DNA from: Bin87 sp965115825
GTDB lineage: Bacteria; Chloroflexota; Dehalococcoidia; Lucifugimonadales; UBA3495
Direction: 5' to 3'
Assembly (NCBI GenBank): GCA_965115825.1
Contig: OZ220464.1
Coordinates: 2,294,001-2,358,000, forward strand
Length of the DNA stretch: 64,000 nucleotides
This document shows positions 44,277-52,651 of this stretch, in pieces; position 1 is the stretch's first letter, and each line of letters starts with the position of its first letter. The notes beneath the pieces are model-generated. The model made no database searches. It was not told where the DNA came from and saw only the letters and a program-made list of their open reading frames with translations. The position numbers were made by a program, and so were the translations under genes.

Positions 44277-45458
44277 TTAGATGCGGAGGGGTAGGGGGGT
44301 GGGTAGTTTGATGTGGAAGGTCTTTTCCAGGGCCCTCCGCCAGAGGGGGGAGAGGGTGATGAAGGCTGAGTTGGTGGTTATTTTGCGCGGTTTGGGGTGG
44401 CAGTAGCAGGGTACCGGTTCCTGGCGTAAGAACTCGTAGTGGCCGTGAGGGTCGGTTTTGGCGGCCAGTTCGTTGGGGAGGCGGAAGTGGCTGCGGATTT
44501 TGGCGAAGTTGGGGAGGCCGGTGATGTCGCGGACGGAGTAGAATGTGGGAGGGGTGATTTCGTGGGGTTTGCGGAGGTAGCGTTGGGTGGGACGGACGGG
44601 TAGGGGTTGTCCGGCGATGATGGCGTTGGCGGCTTTGAGGAAGGCGGCGGCGCGACGGCGGAGGCGGGTCAGGGATGTGAAGGTGTTGCGTTGGTGGTGG
44701 GTTTGCTGGCGGGTGGTTTGCGTTTGGGTGTCGTTGATGTGGGTGACGTTTTGGCGGCGGCGGGTGTTGCCGTCGTTGTTGGCCTTGGTGGCGTCGATAT
44801 GGGTGGTGTTTTGGCGGCGGCGGGTTTGGCCGTCGCTGTGGGTTGCGTTCTGGTGGCGGTGGGTGTTGCCGTGGCTGGTGACGTCGTTGTTTTGGCGGCG
44901 GCGGGTGTTAGCGTGGCTGGTGGCTTGGGTAGTGTCGATGTGGGTTACGTTTTGGCGTCGGTTGGTGTTGCCGTGGGTGTTGACTTGGGTGTTGACTTGG
45001 GTGGCATCGCTGTTCTGGCGGCGGCGGGTTTTCCCGTCGCTGCTGGCTTGGGTAGCGTCGATATGGGTGGCGTTCTGGCGGCGGTGGGTGTTGGCGTGGC
45101 TGGTGGGTTGGGTGGGTTGGCCTTGGCCGGTTGCGTGGGTGGTGTGGTGTTTGGATTTGGGTAGGTGTGGGGAGTTGTAGATTTCGCGGAAGGTTTTGAC
45201 GTGGGACCGGCTGAAGTCTCCGTCTCTGACGTACCATCTGAGGACGTTTTCCATTTGGCGGGGGGAACGGTGCCAGAGGGGACGGTTTTCGGCCAGGGCC
45301 GTGGCGGAGTGGGATATGCAGCGGGCGATGGCCTGGATGGCGCGCTCGATGTTGCCTTCGGCGATGTTGGTTTGGGCGTGTTTGAGGAACCGGTCGGCGC
45401 AGCTTTGGTGGCGCGCGATGGTTTCCGGGTCGATGGTATCCCGGTAGATGGTTTCCAT
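44277..45458 (-). CDS. Repeat-built protein, unknown function (393 aa)
   Basis: The N-terminus (about 1-100) is helical: ADRFLKHAQTNIAEGNIERA, ISHSATALAENRPLWHRSPR. It faintly recalls HEPN/PaREP1-like helical proteins (low confidence). The middle (about 105-265) is built from at least seven imperfect units around T(R/H)RRQN(A/V/T)THIDATQA, rich in Asn, Thr, Gln, Arg and His. The C-terminal ~110 residues (TPPTFYSVRDITGLPNFAKI, HGHYEFLRQEPVPCYCHPKP) look folded, with Cys/His that could bind metal. AGGAGG precedes the ATG. The gene lies in a zone of strong purine/pyrimidine strand bias among non-coding repeats. Confidence 0.6.
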   Translation of the reverse strand: METIYRDTIDPETIARHQSCADRFLKHAQTNIAEGNIERAIQAIARCISHSATALAENRPLWHRSPRQMENVLRWYVRDGDFSRSHVKTFREIYNSPHLPKSKHHTTHATGQGQPTQPTSHANTHRRQNATHIDATQASSDGKTRRRQNSDATQVNTQVNTHGNTNRRQNVTHIDTTQATSHANTRRRQNNDVTSHGNTHRHQNATHSDGQTRRRQNTTHIDATKANNDGNTRRRQNVTHINDTQTQTTRQQTHHQRNTFTSLTRLRRRAAAFLKAANAIIAGQPLPVRPTQRYLRKPHEITPPTFYSVRDITGLPNFAKIRSHFRLPNELAAKTDPHGHYEFLRQEPVPCYCHPKPRKITTNSAFITLSPLWRRALEKTFHIKLPTPLPLRI

Positions 45459-46480
45459 GGGCTGGGTGGCCTCCTGGTTGGGTTGGTGGTGGTTGGTGTT
45501 GTTGTTGGTTTGGTTGGTTGGGGTTGGTGGGGGTTCAGGATGTCGGCGCTACGGTCTGAGAGCGTGGCTTGCTATTTACGTCCTAGTCTTGCGCGTGCTG
45601 ACGGCTGCTTGGGCAGTGGTCGTCCTCGCGCAGCGGTGGTGACGCCCGCCGTGCTGGGTGCGCCAGCCGGGTAATGTGACCGACCTCCGGCGCACCTACA
45701 GTGGTGCAATGGATCCGACGTGCCGCAAAGTACTGGTTGCGGCGGATTAGACCGTGTTATCCTGAACCCCGTTGAACTCTTGTTTTAGCCTCCTGGCTGG
45801 ATTTTGGTGTCGGGCTGGTGTCCTGGCCTGTGCACTGGGCTGGGACGGGTATCCGACGGTTCTCGAGGGGCCGTTGGATTAGCCTGACGGAGGTATTATA
45901 GCGCACTGGCGTGCGTGGTGCAATAGGGGGTTGTCAGAATCAGGATTTACGGGATTTTGGGATTTTCAGGATGGGGTTGTGGTGTGTTGCGGAGGGTGGG
46001 TTGTGGCGTGAGAGTGGGGGATGGTGGTTGGGTTGGCGGGTTTGTTGGTGGGGGATTGTCAGAATCAGGATTTACGGGATTTTGGGATTTTCAGGATGGG
46101 GTTGTGGGTTGTGTTGCGGAGGGTGGGTTGTGGCGTGAGAGTGGGGGATGGTGGTTGGGTTGGCGGGTTTGTTGGTGGGGGATTGTCAGAATCAGGATTT
46201 ACGGGATTTTGGGATTTTCAGGATGGTGGTTGTGGGTGTGGTGGCTGCGGGGGATGGGGGTGTGGGCGCAAGCTCCGGGTCGCTGGCGTTGGGCGCGTTG
46301 CGGCTGCGTATGCGTTGGGGATGCGGTTTTTCTGGGCGTGGGTGAGCAGGATTTCGGGTGGCGGGTGCGTATGCGTTGGGGCTGCGTCGACCTCGGCCGC
46401 AGCACGGCCGCCGGCCGGATTGAGGCGGCGGGTGCGGGTGCGCTGGGGCTGCCTGGCTGGGATTGTGTAGTGGGGCGAAA
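45459..46480. other. Repeat-rich intergenic region
   Basis: More than 1 kb without a credible gene. It holds the upstream region of the repeat protein, G/T-rich low-complexity sequence (about 45470-45540) and three 126-bp tandem repeats (45931-46237). Long open frames seen here are side effects of base bias and repeats. Confidence 0.65.
45931..46237 (+). repeat. 126-bp tandem repeats with CAGGATTT core
   Basis: Units begin at 45931, 46056 and 46183 (the third is incomplete). The core TTGTCAGAATCAGGATTTAC, then GGGATTTTGGGATTTTCAGG, recurs alone at 44145-44187. The remainder of each unit is G-rich (GTGAGAGTGGGGGATGG). Confidence 0.85.
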
Positions 46481-46481
46481 C

Positions 46482-46625
46482 ACGAGGCGGTTTCGCTACT
46501 CGGATTCCGGTGGGCATTTAGCAGGAGAAGACTGCTTCGGTGACGGGTCGCGTAGTCCGCTGCGTCGCCGGACGCTTTACGCCATTGGCAGGTCGGATCG
46601 CGAGTAGCGAAATTGGCTAATCGCC
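46482..46625 (+). repeat. MITE-like palindromic-ended repeat, copy 2
   Basis: TTTCGCTACTCG at 46491-46502 and CGAGTAGCGAAA at 46601-46612. Directly followed by copy 3 in the same orientation. Confidence 0.83.
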
Positions 46626-46626
46626 A

Positions 46627-46769
46627 CGAGGCGATTTCGCTACTCGGATTCCGGTGGGCATTTAGCAGGAGAAGACTGCTTCGGTGGCGGGTCGCGTAGT
46701 CCGTTACGTCGCCGGACGCTTCCGCCATTGGCAGGTCGGATCGCGAGTAGCGAAATTGGCTAATCGCCA
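46627..46769 (+). repeat. MITE-like palindromic-ended repeat, copy 3
   Basis: TTTCGCTACTCG at 46635-46646 and CGAGTAGCGAAA at 46744-46755. Nearly identical to copy 2 with a few substitutions. It ends about 35 bases before the trigger-factor promoter. Confidence 0.83.
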
Positions 46770-46802
46770 CCGACCCGCCTTTTGCCCCTCAACTCATTGT
46801 GC

Positions 46803-46850
46803 TATACTCTCCGCAAACGCCGGGCAGGCTGGTGGCGACCGCCCTGCCCG
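46803..46850 (+). promoter_or_regulatory. Trigger-factor promoter -10 and leader hairpin
   Basis: TATACT (46803-46808) is a good -10, with a weaker TTGCCC or TTTGCC 15-16 bases before it. In the leader, CGGGCAGG (46821-46828) pairs with CCTGCCCG (46843-46850). Confidence 0.5.
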
Positions 46851-46896
46851 CCGCTTTGTGCAAAGCCAATCATCCTTCCACAGGAGTGCATCAGCG

Positions 46897-48321
46897 GTGA
46901 AGGTCACCAGGGACAACTCAACGCCTATCGAGACTACCCTCAAGGTGGAACTGGAACCCGAGGACGAAAACCCCTTCCTCGAACGTTCCTACCGCCGCGC
47001 CGTCTCACGCATCAACATCCCCGGCTTCCGCCGCGGCAAAGCCCCACGCCGCATCGTGGAAGGCATGGTCGGCCGCGCCGCCCTCCTCCAGGAAGCCCTG
47101 GACTTCATGGTCCCCGAAACCCTCAACAAAGTCCTCTCCGAACAGGACATCTCCGCTTTTGCCGAACCGACCATCTCAGTAACCGACCTCGAACCCGTCT
47201 CCTTCACCGCCATCGTCCCCCTCGAACCCGACGTCGACCTCGGCGACTATCGCTCACTCCGCGTTCCCTCCTCTCCCGCTGCAGTCAGCGACGACCAAAT
47301 CGACGCCGTTTTGACCCGCCTACAGGATGAGCAGGCTGTCTGGGAACCCGTTACCCGTCCCGCCCAGTATGGCGACCGCCTCAACATCACCGTCATCGGA
47401 ACCATCCACGGCGAAACCGTCGTCGACGACCAAGACGTCGAATACGTCCCCAACGAGGATAACCTCCTCCCCTTCCCCGGCTTCGCTCCCAACCTCATCG
47501 GCATGTCCGAAGATGAAAACCGGGATTTCACCGTCACCATCCCCGAAGACTACCCTCGCCAGCAGTACGCCGGCCAGCAAGTACAGTTCAGCGTCTCCGC
47601 CCTCTCCGTCAAAGAAAAGAACCCGCCCGAACTCGACGACGAATTCGCCAAGTCCGTCGGCCCCGGCTTTGACGACATCGCAGCCCTCCGCGCCAACATC
47701 ACCGAATCCCTCACCGCCCAGGCCGAAGACGCCGCCCGCAACGAACTGGAGCAGAAAAGCCTCGCCGCCCTCTGCGAATCCGCCGTTGTCAACGCCTCCC
47801 CTATCCTCTACGACCGCGAGCTGCAAGCCCTGCAAGCCGACCGCGAGCGTATGCTCCAGCAGCAAGGCCTCGACCTACCTACCTACCTCCGCTTTATCGG
47901 CAAAACCACCGACGAATTCCTGGAAGAAATGCGCCCCAACGCCGAACGCCGCCTGATTAGCGGCCTCGTCCTCCGCAAACTGGCTCAAGTCGAAGATATC
48001 GCCGTCACCGACCAGGACATCCAATCCGAAACCGACCGCCTCCTCGAAATGTCCAGCGCCAGCCCCGACGCCGAGCCGGACCACATCGACAACCTCCGCC
48101 AATACCTCAGCTCCGAATCTACCCGCAACGACATCCGCTCATCCCTCCACAGCCGCCTGGTCATCGCGCGCCTCACCGACATCACCCAGGGCAAACTCGA
48201 CCAACCCGCCCCAGACCCCGAGGCCGACCAACCCGCCGACCACGCCGAACCTCCCGCGGCCTCCGAACCCCCCGCAGAACCCGACGCCGCATCCGAAAAC
48301 GAAACGGAAACCGTCGCCTGA
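46897..48321 (+). CDS. tig: Trigger factor
   Basis: Ribosome-bound chaperone and prolyl isomerase. The start is GTG at 46897, with AGGAG ten bases upstream, giving 474 aa. The ribosome-binding loop appears as INIPGFRRGKAPRRIVEGMV (the GFRxGKxP signature) near 40-60, the FKBP-type domain near 150-235 (RPAQYGDRLNITVIG), and the helical C-terminal chaperone part after it. An acidic, Pro/Ala-rich tail (about 435-474) is extra compared with the usual ~430 aa. It heads the tig-clpP-clpP-clpX set, a standard order. This operon uses C-ending codons more heavily than the genes at the left end of the window. Confidence 0.95.
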   Translation: MKVTRDNSTPIETTLKVELEPEDENPFLERSYRRAVSRINIPGFRRGKAPRRIVEGMVGRAALLQEALDFMVPETLNKVLSEQDISAFAEPTISVTDLEPVSFTAIVPLEPDVDLGDYRSLRVPSSPAAVSDDQIDAVLTRLQDEQAVWEPVTRPAQYGDRLNITVIGTIHGETVVDDQDVEYVPNEDNLLPFPGFAPNLIGMSEDENRDFTVTIPEDYPRQQYAGQQVQFSVSALSVKEKNPPELDDEFAKSVGPGFDDIAALRANITESLTAQAEDAARNELEQKSLAALCESAVVNASPILYDRELQALQADRERMLQQQGLDLPTYLRFIGKTTDEFLEEMRPNAERRLISGLVLRKLAQVEDIAVTDQDIQSETDRLLEMSSASPDAEPDHIDNLRQYLSSESTRNDIRSSLHSRLVIARLTDITQGKLDQPAPDPEADQPADHAEPPAASEPPAEPDAASENETETVA

Positions 48322-48418
48322 AACCCGTCCCTCACCATCGCCCCAATTCCCAAACCACACCCCTACCCGCTGCCGCGCCAAAATCCGCTCCAACCCCCTC
48401 ACCGAGGAGCCTTGCCTC

Positions 48419-49066
48419 ATGTCGCAACCCCCCATTCCCCAGGAGCCAACCGGCCCCGTCAACGTGCTCCCCGGGATTATCCGACCCACCACCGAAGGCG
48501 AGCGCGCCTTCAACCCCTACTCCCTTCTGCTCCAAGCCCGCATCATTTACCTGGGCACCCCGGTTGACGACGACGTGTCCAACGCCGTCGTCTCCCAACT
48601 CCTCTACCTCGCCTGGGATAACCCCAACGAGGACATCTGCCTCTACATCAACTCCCCCGGCGGCTCCGTCCTCGACGGCATGGCCATCTACGACACCATG
48701 CAGCTCATCAAACCGGACGTCTCCACCATCTGCATCGGCAAAGCCGCCAGCATGGGCGCCGTTCTGCTGTCCGGCGGAGCCAAAGGCAAACGCTTCTGCA
48801 CCCGCAACTCCACCGTCCTTATCCACCAGGTCATGGGCGGCATCCAGGGCTCCGCTTCCGATATCGAAATCACCGCCCAGGAAATCCTCCGCCTCCGCCA
48901 ACGACTGAACACCATCCTCTCCGAAAACTGCAACCAGCCCTTCGACAAAATCTCCCGAGACTCCGACCGCGACTACTGGATGGACGCCGAAACCGCCGTC
49001 GCATACGGCATCGTTGACCACGTCCTCAACGAACTCCCCGACGCCTTCAACCGCGCCGTCGCTTAG
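48419..49066 (+). CDS. clpP: ATP-dependent Clp protease proteolytic subunit, first copy
   Basis: 215 aa. Catalytic triad: Ser in GKAASMGAVLLSGGAKGKR (about 117-135), His in NSTVLIHQVMGG, Asp in RDSDRDYWM. ICLYINSPGGSVLDGMAIYD is the oxyanion region. It differs from the second ClpP mainly in the N-terminus and in the handle helix (QGSASDIEITAQEILRLRQR). Two ClpPs side by side may form mixed tetradecamers. AGGAG is present before the ATG. Confidence 0.95.
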   Translation: MSQPPIPQEPTGPVNVLPGIIRPTTEGERAFNPYSLLLQARIIYLGTPVDDDVSNAVVSQLLYLAWDNPNEDICLYINSPGGSVLDGMAIYDTMQLIKPDVSTICIGKAASMGAVLLSGGAKGKRFCTRNSTVLIHQVMGGIQGSASDIEITAQEILRLRQRLNTILSENCNQPFDKISRDSDRDYWMDAETAVAYGIVDHVLNELPDAFNRAVA

Positions 49067-49091
49067 CCTCCCAGCCCACCAGGAGACCCCA

Positions 49092-49742
49092 ATGTCCCCG
49101 CCTTTTCAAGACCCCCCTCTCCTCCAGCCCGCCAACATCGTCCCCATGGTCATCGAAACCGGCCCCCGGGGCGAGCGCGCCTTCGACATCTACTCCCTCC
49201 TCCTCCGCGAGCGCATCATCTACCTCGGCACCCCCATCACCGACCAGGTCGCCAACGTAATCATCGCCCAGCTCCTCTACCTGGAGCGCGAAGACCGCGA
49301 CCGCGACATCAGCCTCTACATCAACAGCCCCGGCGGTTACATTGCCTCCGGCCTCGCCATCCTGGACACCATGCGACTCATCAACTCCCAGGTGTCCACC
49401 ATCTGCGTCGGCACCGCCGCCAGCATGGCCACTGTCCTCCTCGCCAACGGCGCCAAAGGCAAACGCTACTGCCTCCCCAACTCCACCGTCCATATGCACC
49501 AGCCCAACGTCGGCAGCTTCCAGGGACAGGCCGCCGACATCGAAATCCAGGCCCGCGAAATCGTCCGCCTCAAGGAACGACTCTCCAAAATCCTCTCCGA
49601 CGCCACCGGCCAACCCATCGCAAAAATCTCCGACGACACCGACCGCGACTTCTTCCTCACTGCCGAAGAAGCCATCGAATACGGCATCGTCGACGAAATC
49701 CTCGGCGCCCAGACCCAGGAAGCAGCCGCTGTCGCCGCATGA
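49092..49742 (+). CDS. clpP: ATP-dependent Clp protease proteolytic subunit, second copy
   Basis: 216 aa from the ATG at 49092, which has CAGGAGACC upstream; an earlier in-frame ATG lies inside the first clpP. Triad: Ser in GTAASMATVLLANGAKGKR, His in NSTVHMHQPNVG, Asp in DDTDRDFFLTAEEA. The handle FQGQAADIEIQAREIVRLKE is the canonical form, so this copy is closest to ordinary ClpP. It is followed by clpX. Confidence 0.95.
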   Translation: MSPPFQDPPLLQPANIVPMVIETGPRGERAFDIYSLLLRERIIYLGTPITDQVANVIIAQLLYLEREDRDRDISLYINSPGGYIASGLAILDTMRLINSQVSTICVGTAASMATVLLANGAKGKRYCLPNSTVHMHQPNVGSFQGQAADIEIQAREIVRLKERLSKILSDATGQPIAKISDDTDRDFFLTAEEAIEYGIVDEILGAQTQEAAAVAA

Positions 49743-49781
49743 TTGCTATCCATCCCTCCCCCTCCCAACAGGCAGCCCCTT

Positions 49782-49835
49782 ATGACGACCCGCAGCAGCC
49801 GCCAGATTGCTTCTCATCCTTCCCCCTCCCGATAG
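49782..49835 (+). other. 17-codon upstream ORF from duplication of the clpX start
   Basis: ATG at 49782 to TAG at 49833-49835, encoding MTTRSSRQIASHPSPSR. The surrounding CCCTCCC...AGGCAG...CTTATGAC is repeated just downstream at the true clpX start (49820-49850), so the 5' end of clpX is partly duplicated. It could act as a leader ORF or be a neutral remnant. Confidence 0.55.
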
Positions 49836-49845
49836 GCAGAGCCTT

Positions 49846-51252
49846 ATGACTACTCGCAGCCGCTCTGGCAACGCCAGCCGCAACTCCTATCGCTGCGCCT
49901 TTTGCGGCAGCCTGTTCCCTCAAAGCCGCCTTATGCGCCCCCCCGGCCAGAGCCGCGGCGGCATCTGCCACGACTGCATCCGCGAACTGGCCAACTACAT
50001 CTCCGAACGCGGCAGCCGCCGACGCCCGGAAGACGCCGCCTACGCCCGCGTCCCCGACAGCTCCGACCGGGTCGAACTCGCCGACCCGACGCCTCCCCCA
50101 TCCGGCGAACCGCTGCCTACTCTGGTCCCCCGCGAAATCTACGCCACCCTGGATGCCTACGTCATCGGACAGGAAAAAGCCAAGAAAACCCTCGCCGTTG
50201 CCGTGTACAACCACTTCAAGCGCATCCGCAGCGAAGCCGCCTCTTCCGATGTGGAAGTCCAGAAATCCAACATCCTGCTCATTGGCCCCACCGGCTCCGG
50301 CAAAACCCTTCTCGCCGAAACCCTCGCCCGCACCCTGGAAGTCCCCTTCGCCATCTGCGACGCCACCTCCCTTACCGAATCCGGCTACGTCGGCGAGGAC
50401 GTCGAAAACATCCTCCTGCGCCTCATCCAGGCCGCCGACTGGGAAATACCCCGCGCCGAACAGGGCATTATCTACATCGATGAAATGGACAAAATTGCCC
50501 GCAAGGAAGGCGTCAACCGTTCCATAACCCGCGACGTCGCCGGCGAAGGCGTCCAGCAGGAACTCCTCAAAATCATCGAAGGCTGCATCGCCAACGTCCC
50601 ACCCCAGGGCGGCCGCAAACACCCCCATCAGGAGATGTTGCAGATTAACACCCGCAACATCCTTTTCATCTGCGGCGGCGCCTTTGACGGCCTGGATGAG
50701 ATGATATCCAAGCGTCTGTCCGTCGGCTCCTCCATGGGGTTCCTCGCTAACGGCTCCGACCGCCCCGACAAAACCCCCAGCTCCTACGCCAGCCTGGAGC
50801 AGGTAACCCCCGAAGACCTGCTCCAGTTCGGTTTTATCCCCGAGCTGGTAGGCCGCTTGCCCATCGTTTCCCCCCTGCAATCCCTCGACCGCGAAGCCTT
50901 GGTTCGCGTGCTCATTGAACCCAAAAACGCCATCGTCAAACAGTATCAACAGCTTTTCGCCATTGACGACGTAAAGCTGGAATTCACCGACGACGCCCTC
51001 ATCGCCTCCGCCGAGCGCGCCCTCACCTACCACACGGGCGCCCGTATCCTCCGCCACATCGTCGAAGACGCCCTGCTGGAAGTAATGTACGAGCTGCCGT
51101 CTCTCACCGACATCGGCCGCTGCGTCGTCAACGGCGACGCCATCAACGGAGACGCATCCCCACGTCTCTACCGCCGCGATGGTGGCCGCTACCTTACCCT
51201 CAAGTCCGCTCTCGCCAAAGCCAACCGCTCCCCCAACCGCAAAACCGCCTAG
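49846..51252 (+). CDS. clpX: ATP-dependent Clp protease ATP-binding subunit ClpX
   Basis: 468 aa AAA+ unfoldase. N-terminal zinc domain: CAFCGSLFPQSRL and GGICHDCI (CxxC pairs). Walker A is LLIGPTGSGKTLLAETLA, the pore loop is ESGYVGEDVENILLRLIQAA, Walker B is GIIYIDEMDKIARK, and FGFIPELVGRLPIV holds the conserved Arg region. The ClpP-docking IGF loop is present as SMGFLANG. The ATG at 49846 keeps the zinc domain at the normal distance from the N-terminus. Confidence 0.95.
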   Translation: MTTRSRSGNASRNSYRCAFCGSLFPQSRLMRPPGQSRGGICHDCIRELANYISERGSRRRPEDAAYARVPDSSDRVELADPTPPPSGEPLPTLVPREIYATLDAYVIGQEKAKKTLAVAVYNHFKRIRSEAASSDVEVQKSNILLIGPTGSGKTLLAETLARTLEVPFAICDATSLTESGYVGEDVENILLRLIQAADWEIPRAEQGIIYIDEMDKIARKEGVNRSITRDVAGEGVQQELLKIIEGCIANVPPQGGRKHPHQEMLQINTRNILFICGGAFDGLDEMISKRLSVGSSMGFLANGSDRPDKTPSSYASLEQVTPEDLLQFGFIPELVGRLPIVSPLQSLDREALVRVLIEPKNAIVKQYQQLFAIDDVKLEFTDDALIASAERALTYHTGARILRHIVEDALLEVMYELPSLTDIGRCVVNGDAINGDASPRLYRRDGGRYLTLKSALAKANRSPNRKTA

Positions 51253-51431
51253 CCCTTCAAACCGCGCCACTCCCCCACCGCCCACAACCCCATACTCACA
51301 ACAATCGGCAGCACACGCCTGCCCCTAACCCGCTCTCCCCACGCCCACAATCCCTGGCCCAGCTAACAGGCCCGCCCCGGTTCCCATCATCCCTACATAG
51401 GTGGGCAGCCCCCGGCCTACACTACCATCGC

Positions 51432-52313
51432 CTATGCTCGGAGACCCGCCCCTCCGTAGGCGGCAGTCCCCATACCTGCGATTGCCTCCTCAATCTCCGC
51501 CGTCAGTTCCAACCCTTTCGGCAGCGTATCCCTCAGCGGCCGGCCCAGTCCATCCAACGCCTCTCCGGGCAGCGCCGCCAGCCGCCCGTCGGCTACCGCC
51601 CGCAGCGTTTCCAGCAGCAAATACGGCTCCCGCCGATACCCTTCGGCTCGGATCAGCCGGAACAGCCCATTCTCTTCGCCATCATCTGCGCGCGCCTGCT
51701 CAACGCTCCGCCCGGCCAATGCCTTGCGCTCCATGTCAAACGCCCCCCCGACAATGGGCATTACGCAGTGCGACAGAACCGGCCCCCGGTCAACGTCTTC
51801 CGTCGCTATGTGAATCATCGCCCCGGTATGCGTCGCCCCCGATCCAATCAGCTGCCAGATTACCGATTGCCAGGTTCCGGTCGGACCGTCCGGTAGCGCT
51901 CCGTGCAGGTTCAGCAGCGGATACCGACGGCACATCTCCCCGCTGCATATCAGCATATACCCGGCCAGCGCGCACACGTCCGGCTGATACGATTGCAGCC
52001 GCCGCATCACTTCTCGGTCAAACCCCTCGCGATGCCGTGCCATCGGCCCGCCGCCATGCTCCCGCCGATAGCGCTCCGAAGATAGCGTTACCAACGGCAG
52101 GCCGTAGGAGCGCGCCAGATCGAAAAAAGCGTCCGAACCCTCCGCCTCTCCCGGTTCTCGATTGCTGAACACAAATTCAATACGCGCATCCAGATTACCG
52201 TTGCCTATGGCGTCTGCAATAAAGCGCAACAGCCCCCGCGAACCTTCCCCGCGCCCCGTAGCGAACCAGCCTATCCGCAACACAGCATCATCCCTTTCAA
52301 AACGGCCCGTCAT
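51432..52313 (-). CDS. Formyltransferase-family protein (PurN-like)
   Basis: About 290 aa. The core resembles glycinamide ribonucleotide formyltransferase: VCALAGYMLICSGEMCRRYP, LLNLHGALPDGPTGTWQSVI with the Asn/His pair, and IHIATEDVDRGPVLSH with the catalytic Asp. It is longer than PurN (~200 aa), with a C-terminal extension containing GYRREPYLLLETLRAVADGR. The start is ATG at 52313 (overlapping xseB by 17 bases) or GTG at 52283, which has AAGGG nearby. Could be a PurN variant or a formyltransferase for another amine. Confidence 0.78.
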   Translation of the reverse strand: MTGRFERDDAVLRIGWFATGRGEGSRGLLRFIADAIGNGNLDARIEFVFSNREPGEAEGSDAFFDLARSYGLPLVTLSSERYRREHGGGPMARHREGFDREVMRRLQSYQPDVCALAGYMLICSGEMCRRYPLLNLHGALPDGPTGTWQSVIWQLIGSGATHTGAMIHIATEDVDRGPVLSHCVMPIVGGAFDMERKALAGRSVEQARADDGEENGLFRLIRAEGYRREPYLLLETLRAVADGRLAALPGEALDGLGRPLRDTLPKGLELTAEIEEAIAGMGTAAYGGAGLRA

Positions 52314-52641
52314 CGTCAAACAGCGAGGGATCATCCGGCTCCAACGGCGGCGGCAAATCCCACTCCCCATCATCGTCGCCATCCTCCGATGGCGTCCCTC
52401 CCGACCCCGGCGGCAAATCCCGGCTTTCTCCCACCTGCGTAATTCGCAGTTCTGCCTCGGTCAGCAGTCGCTGGCATTGCTGCGCCAGTTCCATTCCCTG
52501 CCAGTAAAGCAGCTCCGACTCGGACAATGACAACTCGCCTTGTTCCAGCCGGTCAACCGTTTCCTCCAAACGACGGTAGGCTTCCTCAAAAGACAACCCG
52601 GCCAGTTCATTCCGCCAGCTTTCCTCCGGTTCAGTCATCAT
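52297..52641 (-). CDS. xseB: Exodeoxyribonuclease VII small subunit
   Basis: 114 aa. The family core LSFEEAYRRLEETVDRLEQG, ELSLSESELLYWQGMELAQQ and CQRLLTEAELRI fills about residues 15-65. An acidic Gly/Pro/Asp tail (DGDDDGEWDLPPPLEPDDPS) makes it longer than the usual ~80 aa. It begins about 10 bases after xseA, the normal partner order. Confidence 0.9.
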   Translation of the reverse strand: MMTEPEESWRNELAGLSFEEAYRRLEETVDRLEQGELSLSESELLYWQGMELAQQCQRLLTEAELRITQVGESRDLPPGSGGTPSEDGDDDGEWDLPPPLEPDDPSLFDDDGPF

Positions 52642-52651
52642 CCTAACCCCG

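Noticed and set aside
44690..45140. Regular repeats that could suggest a CRISPR array
   Set aside because: The units are imperfect, vary in length and keep a protein frame on the minus strand with a ribosome binding site. There are no constant repeats with unique spacers and no cas genes.
44587..45180. Long plus-strand open frames opposite the repeat protein
   Set aside because: They are shadows of a strongly biased repeat sequence and consist of Trp/Val/Arg or Gly/Val/Ala runs with no domain or ribosome binding site.
45931..46237. Tandem repeats as CRISPR or phage attachment array
   Set aside because: Units are about 126 bp with no short constant repeat and unique spacer pattern.
46192..46770. 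Minus-strand 192-aa open frame through the MITE-like copies
   Set aside because: It translates the repeat twice and has no independent coding evidence.
46684..46896. N-terminal extension of trigger factor
   Set aside because: This stretch is MITE-like repeat and leader sequence, and the GTG at 46897 has a proper ribosome binding site and matches the family start.
49807..49845. Earlier in-frame ATG for clpX
   Set aside because: The extra 13 residues (MLLILPPPDRQSL) are unlike ClpX N-termini and arise from the spacer; the ATG at 49846 fits the family.
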